DNA from: UBA1422 sp041859095 | Lineage (GTDB): Bacteria > Bacillota > Clostridia > Peptostreptococcales > Anaerovoracaceae | Direction: 5' to 3' | Length of the DNA: 11,034 nt | NCBI GenBank assembly: GCA_041859095.1 | Contig: JBHEKY010000021.1 | Coordinates: 1 to 11,034 of the forward strand | Shown: piece by piece, positions 5,711-11,034 of the stretch | Position numbering within the stretch: position 1 is the stretch's first letter | Layout of the letters: the number at the start of each line of letters is the position of its first letter | The notes under the pieces: model-generated | The model's input: the letters and a program-made list of their open reading frames with translations, nothing else | Told to the model about the DNA's origin: nothing | Database searches by the model: none | Translations under genes and position numbers: made by a program

Positions 5711-5743
5711 CCCCCAAAAATCAACAAAAAGAAAAGAGCAGGA

Positions 5744-6583
5744 ATGGATTTCATCATTCGGATCGAAAATTTAATATTCCAATATTCCCACGACGAAGGC
5801 GGAGAAACGTTCAACGCAATCAATAACGTTTGCCTCGATATTGAGCGGGGTAGTTTTACTGCGATTATTGGGCGGAATGGTTCCGGAAAATCTACCTTAG
5901 CTAAGAATATAAACGCCTTGCTACTTCCTACCGAAGGAGCAGTATACGTCAATGGATACGATACTCGTGAAGAGGAGCATCTCTGGGATATCCGTCAAAC
6001 CGCAGGCATGGTTTTCCAAAACCCGGACAATCAGATTGTCTCTACTATTGTGGAAGATGATGTGGCTTTTGGGCCGGAGAACTTGGGCATTGATCCAGCC
6101 CTAATCCGGGAACGGGTGGACGCTTCACTCAAAGCCGTCAACATGGGAGAATTTCGCAAAAAAGCGCCTCATATGCTGTCCGGTGGACAAAAGCAACGGA
6201 TTGCCATCGCTGGGGTAGTAGCCATGAAGCCGGAGTGTATCATCTTCGATGAGCCTACAGCCATGCTGGACCCAAAAGGCCGGAAAGAGGTGATGGACAT
6301 CATCGCTGACCTGCATCAAGAAGGCATCACTGTGGTATTGATTACGCATTTCATGGAAGAAGCCGCTAATGCGGAGCGGATTGTGATTATGGACCAGGGA
6401 AAGATTGCCCTGGACGGAACACCAAAGGAAGTTTTTGCGAAGCGAGATGAACTTTTGACCATGAGCCTTGATGTTCCTTTTGCTGTTGAGCTAAGCCACC
6501 GATTACGGAACAGAGGCATACAAATTCCCACGGATATTGTTGATAAAAAAGAACTGGTGAAACACCTATGTCAATTGAAGTAA
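5744..6583 (+). CDS. ecfA1: ECF transporter ATP-binding protein EcfA1
   Basis: One of two ABC ATPases that power an energy-coupling factor vitamin importer, on the cytoplasmic face of EcfT. Its 279 residues hold a full nucleotide-binding domain: Walker A GRNGSGKST (43-51), Q-loop FQNPDNQIV, signature LSGGQ (145-149), Walker B with DE at 169-170, D-loop ML-D, and switch H202. The FQNPDNQ Q-loop and the following VEDDVAFGPENLG are typical of EcfA1. It is the first gene of the operon. A weak site (AGCAGGA) precedes the ATG. It overlaps ecfA2 by 16 bases, as expected for a heterodimer made in equal amounts. Confidence 0.95.
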   Translation: MDFIIRIENLIFQYSHDEGGETFNAINNVCLDIERGSFTAIIGRNGSGKSTLAKNINALLLPTEGAVYVNGYDTREEEHLWDIRQTAGMVFQNPDNQIVSTIVEDDVAFGPENLGIDPALIRERVDASLKAVNMGEFRKKAPHMLSGGQKQRIAIAGVVAMKPECIIFDEPTAMLDPKGRKEVMDIIADLHQEGITVVLITHFMEEAANAERIVIMDQGKIALDGTPKEVFAKRDELLTMSLDVPFAVELSHRLRNRGIQIPTDIVDKKELVKHLCQLK

Positions 6584-7428
6584 AAAACATATCACATATA
6601 TATAGTGAAGGGCTGCCCCACGAATCCGTCGCCCTGTTTGATATCAGCTTCGATATTTCAGACGGGGAGTTTGTCGGGATTATTGGGCATACCGGATCAG
6701 GCAAATCCACTTTGCTGCAACATCTCAACGGACTTCTGAAACCAAAGACGGGACAGATTGTGGTAGGCGGCGTGGATATCACTGCAGGCAAAGTGTCCAT
6801 GATTGATGTTCGGCGGCGGACGGGTCTGGTATTTCAGTATCCCGAGTACCAGCTGTTCGAAGAGACCGTGGCCAAAGACGTAGCTTTCGGCCCTACCAAT
6901 TTGGGTCTTTCTCCCGAAGAAATCGAAATACGGGTGGAAGAAGCATTGGGTTTGGTTGGCCTGGATTACCAAGAATTCAAAGAAAAATCTCCCTTTGATC
7001 TGTCTGGTGGCGAAAAACGTAAAGTCGCTATTGCCGGCGTCATTGCCATGAAACCGGAAGTCCTGATTTTGGACGAGCCAACAGCGGGGCTGGACCCCAA
7101 GGCGCACAGGGACATCTTGAACATGATCGAAAATATACATGACCACGAAAAGAACATTACCATTCTCGTCACCCACAAAATGGACGACGTAGCCCGACTG
7201 GCGGATAAAGTCATGGTCATGGAAAGTGGCAAACTGGTGATGAATGGGACGCCAACAGAAATTTTCTCCAGAAAAGAAGAACTTCAGGCCATGGGTCTAT
7301 CCATCCCCGAAGCAACAGAGCTAATCAGCGAACTGCGGGATTGCGGGATGAATTTGGACACAAATGTGCTGACCCTGGAACAAGCAGAAGAAGCCTTGGT
7401 TGCGTATCTGAAACCTGCGCAACGGTAA
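6568..7428 (+). CDS. ecfA2: ECF transporter ATP-binding protein EcfA2
   Basis: The second ATPase of the ECF module, 286 residues. Motifs: Walker A GHTGSGKST (40-48), Q-loop FQYPEYQLFEETV, signature LSGGEKRKVAIAG (from 145), Walker B with DE at 169-170 followed by PTAGLDP, and switch H203. The PEYQLFEETV Q-loop and LSGGEKR signature are characteristic of EcfA2, distinguishing it from the LSGGQKQR of its neighbour. The ATG lies inside the end of ecfA1, and there is only a weak ribosome site, so it is probably translated by coupling. A 48-base gap separates it from ecfT. Confidence 0.95.
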   Translation: MSIEVKNISHIYSEGLPHESVALFDISFDISDGEFVGIIGHTGSGKSTLLQHLNGLLKPKTGQIVVGGVDITAGKVSMIDVRRRTGLVFQYPEYQLFEETVAKDVAFGPTNLGLSPEEIEIRVEEALGLVGLDYQEFKEKSPFDLSGGEKRKVAIAGVIAMKPEVLILDEPTAGLDPKAHRDILNMIENIHDHEKNITILVTHKMDDVARLADKVMVMESGKLVMNGTPTEIFSRKEELQAMGLSIPEATELISELRDCGMNLDTNVLTLEQAEEALVAYLKPAQR

Positions 7429-7476
7429 ATCATAGGCTAATTCATAAGAACTATTACAGACAGGAACGAAACATCC

Positions 7477-8277
7477 ATGCTAAGAGACATTACGTTAGGT
7501 CAATACTATCCGGGAAACTCGGTGATTCACAGGCTGGATCCTCGGGTCAAAATCATTGCTACGATGGCCTTCATCGTTGCCCTTTTTGTGGTAAAAAGTT
7601 TCCCCGGCTTTGGCATTTCGTTTCTTGCACTTGCTGCGGTGATTGGGGTTTCTAAGGTGCCTGTGAAATATATTCTTCGGGGGTTGAAACCTATCTTCTT
7701 GATTATCGTCCTGACCTTCATGCTCAACATGTTCATGATTGATGGCGAAGTCTTAGTGAAATTGGGATTCCTACATATCACCAAAGAAGGTCTTTTTACG
7801 GCGGTCTTTATGGCGGTAAGGCTGATTTTGTTAATCATCGGATCCTCTCTGTTGACCCTTGCCACCAAACCCATGAGTCTCACCGATGGCATTGAAAGTC
7901 TTTTAAAACCTTTGCGAAGAATCGGCGTACCAGCCCATGAGTTGGCCATGATGATGACCATTGCCCTTCGCTTTATCCCCACCTTGCTGGAAGAAACCGA
8001 CAAGATTATGAAAGCTCAACAGGCCAGAGGCGCAGACTTTGAAACCGGAAACATTTTTAAGCGAGCCAAGCACCTGATTCCCATTTTGATTCCACTTTTT
8101 ATCAGCGCATTTCGAATTGCTCAGGACATGGCCATGGCCATGGAAGCCCGCTGCTACCGAGGAGGCGACAACCGCACCCGGATGAATGGCATGAAGCTGG
8201 GTCGAATCGATGTCATGGCAGTTTTCATTTTACTAATGTTTTTGGGAGTTGTTGTGGCAGAAAGGATTTGGCTATGA
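7477..8277 (+). CDS. ecfT: ECF transporter transmembrane protein EcfT
   Basis: The membrane scaffold that links the two ATPases to the substrate-binding S-component. It is 266 residues with about five to six hydrophobic segments (for example residues 27-60, 70-88, 108-127 and the C-terminal MAVFILLMFLGVVVAE). Both coupling-helix motifs are present: ARG at 183-185 (in KAQQARGADF) and EARCYRGG at 223-230. These insert into the ATPase grooves. The LDPRVKI segment near the N-terminus is also typical. AGGAA at 7462-7466 precedes the ATG by 10 bases. Its TGA overlaps the queT ATG as ATGA, so T and S components are translated together. Confidence 0.95.
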   Translation: MLRDITLGQYYPGNSVIHRLDPRVKIIATMAFIVALFVVKSFPGFGISFLALAAVIGVSKVPVKYILRGLKPIFLIIVLTFMLNMFMIDGEVLVKLGFLHITKEGLFTAVFMAVRLILLIIGSSLLTLATKPMSLTDGIESLLKPLRRIGVPAHELAMMMTIALRFIPTLLEETDKIMKAQQARGADFETGNIFKRAKHLIPILIPLFISAFRIAQDMAMAMEARCYRGGDNRTRMNGMKLGRIDVMAVFILLMFLGVVVAERIWL

Positions 8278-8759
8278 AGCAATTAAAAACACGCCAGACA
8301 AAATTCTGGATTCAGGCGGCTTTAATTGCAGCTATTTATGCAACCCTAACCATTGTGTTGGGGTCTTTTGGATATGGCCCCATTCAATTTCGCATCGCAG
8401 AAGCCTTGACCATTCTACCGGCACTGACTCCTGCCGGCATTCCCGGACTCTTTGTGGGATGCATGGTTGCCAATATCCTTGGTCCCTACGGGATGTTGGA
8501 TATGGTCTTGGGTGGTGGCGCAACTTTGATTGCAGCACTGCTATCCTATGCGCTGCGAAAACGGCCGCTACTTGTGCCACTTCCCCCGGTGCTGGTCAAT
8601 GCGGTGGTCATCGGCTCCATGCTATATTACGCAAATGGCGTGCCTATGAGCTTGCTGGCCTGCATGGCAACTGTAGGCCTGGGACAATTGGTCAGCTGTT
8701 ATGCGTTGGGCTATCCGCTACTAAAAATCTTAAGCAAATATGAGAACATATTCAAATGA
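8274..8759 (+). CDS. queT: QueT family ECF S-component, queuosine precursor importer
   Basis: A 161-residue integral membrane protein and the substrate-binding component of the ECF transporter encoded just upstream. The run GPIQFRIAEALTILPALTPAGIPG is diagnostic of the QueT family, as are the following FVGCMVANILGPYG and PLPPVLVNAVVIGS segments. Family members are linked to salvage of queuosine precursors such as preQ0, preQ1 or queuine; which one is not visible. ATG 8274 is chosen because AAAGGA (8261-8266) lies seven bases upstream and it gives an ATGA overlap with ecfT. A TTG two codons earlier is less likely. It overlaps trmB by four bases. A QueT beside its own EcfA1-EcfA2-EcfT is notable, since the module is commonly shared and encoded elsewhere. 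Confidence 0.92.
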   Translation: MKQLKTRQTKFWIQAALIAAIYATLTIVLGSFGYGPIQFRIAEALTILPALTPAGIPGLFVGCMVANILGPYGMLDMVLGGGATLIAALLSYALRKRPLLVPLPPVLVNAVVIGSMLYYANGVPMSLLACMATVGLGQLVSCYALGYPLLKILSKYENIFK

Positions 8760-9400
8760 GACAGAGACATATCAAAGGACTTGAACAAAAACTGGAAGCC
8801 CTGAGCCATCATGTCGCACAAGACCCCGTCGCACAAAAAGGTAGATGGCGGACGCTCCGAGAACCCAATCCCGATCGATTGTACATTGAGGTGGGATGCG
8901 GAAAAGGCAAGTTCCTCATGGAAAAAGCTGCCGCCGACTCGGACGGGTTTTTTGTCGCAGTGGAAGGCAATGAGAATGTCATACTCCGTGCCCAAGAAAA
9001 ACTGGAATTATTGGGTTTACAAAACGTCCGGTTTGTGGCATCATATGTAGAAAATATACTGGATTGGTTTGACCCCGGTGAGCTGGATGGCATATATTTG
9101 AACTTCAGCGACCCCTGGCCCAAACCTCGCCATGAGAAGCGACGACTGACGCATGGAGACAAGCTGGCAGGATACATGGAAGCCCTGAAGACTGGGGGAT
9201 TTATTGAATTTAAAACCGACAACCAGGGGCTATTCTTGTTTACTTTGGACGAAATCAAACGCCTTGACTTGAAGATTGAACAGCAAACAAACAATCTACA
9301 TGATTCGACATACACCGCCAAGGAAACCCTCACCGAATACGAAGAGAAGTTTTCCTCCTGGGGGAAAAATATATATTATGTTAGAGTTCGAAAGGAATAA
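8756..9400 (+). CDS. trmB: tRNA (guanine-N7-)-methyltransferase
   Basis: Transfers methyl from S-adenosylmethionine to N7 of G46 in the tRNA variable loop. It is a 214-residue Rossmann-type methyltransferase: SAM motif I EVGCGKGKF (45-53), FSDPWPK (117-123) with HEKRRLT (126-132), FKTDN (152-156) and the C-terminal TEYEEKFSSWGKNIYYVR that closes the tRNA/SAM site. All are hallmarks of TrmB. The ATG overlaps the queT stop as ATGA and has no obvious ribosome site of its own, so translation probably depends on coupling to queT. Length is normal. Its place after a queuosine-precursor transporter fits a tRNA-modification theme. Confidence 0.96.
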   Translation: MRQRHIKGLEQKLEALSHHVAQDPVAQKGRWRTLREPNPDRLYIEVGCGKGKFLMEKAAADSDGFFVAVEGNENVILRAQEKLELLGLQNVRFVASYVENILDWFDPGELDGIYLNFSDPWPKPRHEKRRLTHGDKLAGYMEALKTGGFIEFKTDNQGLFLFTLDEIKRLDLKIEQQTNNLHDSTYTAKETLTEYEEKFSSWGKNIYYVRVRKE

Positions 9401-9404
9401 AAAC

Positions 9405-10637
9405 ATGTCAAAATACATTCTTGCCCAAGATAACGGTAGAGTCATCCCATTGGAAGACAAGATTTTTGCCTTAAATGGCAGAGCCAAAGTACTGGCCTCC
9501 AAAATCGGTAAAGATAAAGTCATCAATGCAACCATTGGTTCGTTATTAGACGATGACGGAAAATTGGTGGTGCTTTCATCCGTGGTAGAAGTGCTCAAGC
9601 ATTTGGATCCGGATGACTACGCGGACTATGCCCCCATTGGCGGAACCCCTGGCTTCAAGCAGGCCATCAAACAGGCCACCTTCGGAAAGTATGAAGTTAA
9701 TTCCCATGTGGAAGTCTGTGCAACGCCGGGCGGAACCGGTGCCATCCGTAATACTATTTCCAATTATTCAAGAATTGGCGACAAGGTACTGACCTCTGAT
9801 TGGTTCTGGGCACCCTACGGTACCATCGCACAGGAAATCGGCCGTTCCATTGCTACCTATGAATTGTTTGACGAAAACAACGGATTCAATATTGAATCCT
9901 TCAAAGCCCAGGTGATGAATCTGGTGAACGCCCAAGGCTCCCTGGTAATTCTGCTGAACACCCCAGCCCATAATCCCACCGGATATTCCCTCCATGATGA
10001 GGACTGGGACAACGTAATGAATTGCCTCAAAGAAGCATGCGCATTCGGTAACATTACCCTGTTTGTGGATGTGGCCTATATCGATTTTGCCGGTGAAGAG
10101 GATGAAGCTCGTGCCTTCTTGCCGAAACTTCAGAACTTACCCGCAAACCTGCTGCCCATCATCGGGTTCAGCCTGTCCAAGACCTTCACCATGTACGGCA
10201 TGAGAAGCGGCGCTGCTATTTGTATGGCTGCCACCCCAGAAATCGCCGCCGAATTCAAACTGGTTAATGAGTTTTCCTCCCGAGGCAGCTGGTCCAACAG
10301 CAACAAAGCCGGACAGGTCCTTATGAGCAAAGTATACGAAAAACCTGAACTGCTAAACCGTGTCAACCAAGAGCGGGAAGGCTTCCGGTCTATGCTGGCC
10401 AGAAGAGGCAAAGCCTTTGAAGATTGCATCGTCGAGGCGGGGCTACCTTGCGTCCCCTATGATTCCGGATTCTTTGCCTGCGTGCCTTGCCCCAATCCGG
10501 GTGAAATCAGCGAAAAACTGGAAGCCAAAGGCGTTTTCGTCGTTCCCCTGGCAAAGGGGATTCGAATCTCTGTGGCATCCATCTCCGAACAAGTTTGCCG
10601 CAAACTACCGGCCATCATCGCCGAAGTCATGAGATAA
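9405..10637 (+). CDS. PLP-dependent aminotransferase, class I/II fold
   Basis: A 410-residue fold-type I aminotransferase. Active-site residues are visible: N190 in HNPTG, D222 and Y225 in DVAYIDFAGE, PLP lysine K259 in SLSKTFTMYG, phosphate-binding R267, and the C-terminal IRISV arginine that binds the substrate carboxylate. The PIGGTPGFKQAI and SKTFTMYGMRSG segments suggest the aspartate/aromatic aminotransferase branch, so aromatic or dicarboxylic amino acids are plausible substrates, unproven. ATG 9405 is chosen over an in-frame ATG at 9276 because AAAGGA (9391-9396) lies eight bases upstream. The longer version would run through the end of trmB and add 43 unlike residues. It starts four bases after trmB, so it is probably the last gene of the operon. 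Confidence 0.9.
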   Translation: MSKYILAQDNGRVIPLEDKIFALNGRAKVLASKIGKDKVINATIGSLLDDDGKLVVLSSVVEVLKHLDPDDYADYAPIGGTPGFKQAIKQATFGKYEVNSHVEVCATPGGTGAIRNTISNYSRIGDKVLTSDWFWAPYGTIAQEIGRSIATYELFDENNGFNIESFKAQVMNLVNAQGSLVILLNTPAHNPTGYSLHDEDWDNVMNCLKEACAFGNITLFVDVAYIDFAGEEDEARAFLPKLQNLPANLLPIIGFSLSKTFTMYGMRSGAAICMAATPEIAAEFKLVNEFSSRGSWSNSNKAGQVLMSKVYEKPELLNRVNQEREGFRSMLARRGKAFEDCIVEAGLPCVPYDSGFFACVPCPNPGEISEKLEAKGVFVVPLAKGIRISVASISEQVCRKLPAIIAEVMR

Positions 10638-10643
10638 ACAGAC

Positions 10644-10672
10644 TAGACCAAAAGCCAGAAATTGTGTATAAT
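10644..10672 (+). promoter_or_regulatory. Promoter of tRNA-Gly
   Basis: TAGACC (10644-10649, four of six) and a perfect TATAAT (10667-10672) are separated by 17 bp. The predicted start near 10679 is about 23 bases before the tRNA, so the tRNA can be made independently of the aminotransferase operon. Confidence 0.7.
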
Positions 10673-10676
10673 CAAA

Positions 10677-10695
10677 AGGCGGGCTCGCCCCGCCT
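10677..10695 (+). other. GC-rich hairpin in the pre-tRNA leader
   Basis: AGGCGGG (10677-10683) pairs perfectly with CCCGCCT (10689-10695) around the loop CTCGC. It begins four bases after the -10 box and ends six bases before the tRNA. No T-run follows, so it is a poor intrinsic terminator for the gene upstream. It would form the very 5' end of the tRNA precursor, just before the RNase P cleavage point. Confidence 0.55.
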
Positions 10696-10701
10696 CTATA
10701 C

Positions 10702-10775
10702 GCGGATGTGGTTCAATGGCAGAACTCCGGCTTCCCAAGCCGGTGGCGGGGGTTCGATTCCCCTCATCTGCTCCA
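10702..10775 (+). tRNA. tRNA-Gly, anticodon CCC
   Basis: A complete 74-base tRNA. The acceptor stem GCGGATG pairs with CATCTGC (one G-U); the D stem is GTTC/GAAC; the anticodon stem CCGGC/GCCGG holds the loop TTCCCAA, giving anticodon CCC, which reads GGG. The T stem GGGGG/CCCCT (one G-U) holds the loop TTCGATT. The discriminator T and CCA are encoded (10772-10775). The short four-base variable region is normal for bacterial glycine tRNAs. Confidence 0.96.
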
Positions 10776-10796
10776 AATAACTAGTCAGTTTTGATA

Positions 10797-10836
10797 CAAC
10801 AAAGACCGTTGAAATTCCAATGGTCTTTGTTGTTTT
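10797..10836 (+). terminator. Intrinsic terminator after tRNA-Gly
   Basis: CAACAAAGACCGTTG (10797-10811) pairs with CAATGGTCTTTGTTG (10818-10832), 15 positions with one G-U and a six-base loop, followed by TTTT (10833-10836) and TGTG. The long stem with a T-run, 21 bases after the tRNA, marks the end of its transcript. Confidence 0.9.
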
Positions 10837-10837
10837 G

Positions 10838-11034
10838 TGTGAGAAAGGAGGGTGTATTTTGGGTGCTAATCGGGGAGAGCGGAGAAATTGATACTAAAAA
10901 GTGAAACCGGTTGCACAAGTAGGCGTAAATAGAGCGAGAGTGCAATTTTTTGAACTTGGGCTGCGTCGAAAAAACACTAGGGGTAACTGAAGTATTATAA
11001 GCATAGACCTAAACCGGCTAATTTTATAAGTTAG
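10838..11034. other. Tail of the window without a recognisable gene
   Basis: No frame of useful length is open on either strand. A strong ribosome-site-like AAAGGAGG (10844-10851) is followed only by very short frames, for example 13 codons from GTG 10863 to TGA 10904. TTGCAC (10911-10916) and GTGCAA (10940-10945), the latter followed by six T, could form a weak terminator-like hairpin with a 23-base loop. The rest may be the leader of a gene beyond the window. Confidence 0.4.

Noticed and set aside
9276..9404. Longer N-terminus for the aminotransferase (ATG 9276)
   Set aside because: It overlaps the conserved C-terminal motif of trmB and adds 43 unlike residues. ATG 9405 has AAAGGA at ideal spacing.
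10976..10998. Start of a TPP riboswitch (ACTAGGGG)
   Set aside because: The word resembles the first conserved strand, but the expected CTGAGA partner does not follow and the window ends soon after. A full model search with downstream sequence would be needed.

Overview
The window looks like chromosomal DNA of an anaerobic low-to-mid GC Firmicute, most likely a clostridium. The clues are a ferredoxin-dependent 2-oxoacid oxidoreductase operon, a Firmicute-type ECF transporter module with a QueT S-component, a type I dehydroquinase, strong AGGAGG-like ribosome sites, and a tRNA with an encoded CCA. Every supported gene lies on the + strand. Species cannot be named from the sequence alone.

Layout. 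(1) 1-114 is the 3' end of tuf (EF-Tu), closed by a strong intrinsic terminator. (2) 115-950 has no credible gene but is highly structured. GC-rich ends carry copies of ATTTGCCGG in one orientation on the left and the opposite orientation on the right. They bracket an AT-rich core with two matched pairs of 9-bp inverted repeats on a 30/32/30 bp spacing. This may be a relic or non-autonomous mobile element and is the least explained part of the window. (3) 951-1601 encodes a GntR/FCD-family regulator with its own promoter. (4) 1832-4646 is an operon for a four-subunit 2-oxoacid:ferredoxin oxidoreductase (alpha, beta, 2[4Fe-4S] ferredoxin, gamma). Its upstream region holds a candidate promoter, an imperfect inverted repeat and a perfect 12-bp tandem duplication that could be operators for the regulator. 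A terminator follows. (5) 4865-5662 is aroD (3-dehydroquinate dehydratase) behind an extended -10 promoter. (6) 5744-9400 is a tightly packed operon ecfA1-ecfA2-ecfT-queT-trmB, followed at once by a PLP aminotransferase (9405-10637). Its best promoter overlaps the end of aroD. (7) 10702-10775 is tRNA-Gly(CCC), with its own promoter, a GC-rich hairpin in the 5' leader and a long terminator stem downstream. The last 200 bases hold no recognisable gene.

How the genes fit together. The regulator and the oxidoreductase make a plausible local regulatory unit: an acyl-CoA/2-oxoacid interconverting enzyme beside a metabolite-sensing FCD repressor. The ECF ATPases and EcfT form an energising module with QueT, an importer of queuosine precursor, and the next gene trmB modifies tRNA at G46. 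That gives a tRNA-modification theme, and a tRNA gene lies just downstream. The EcfA/EcfT module may also serve other S-components elsewhere in the genome. The aminotransferase substrate cannot be decided from sequence alone.
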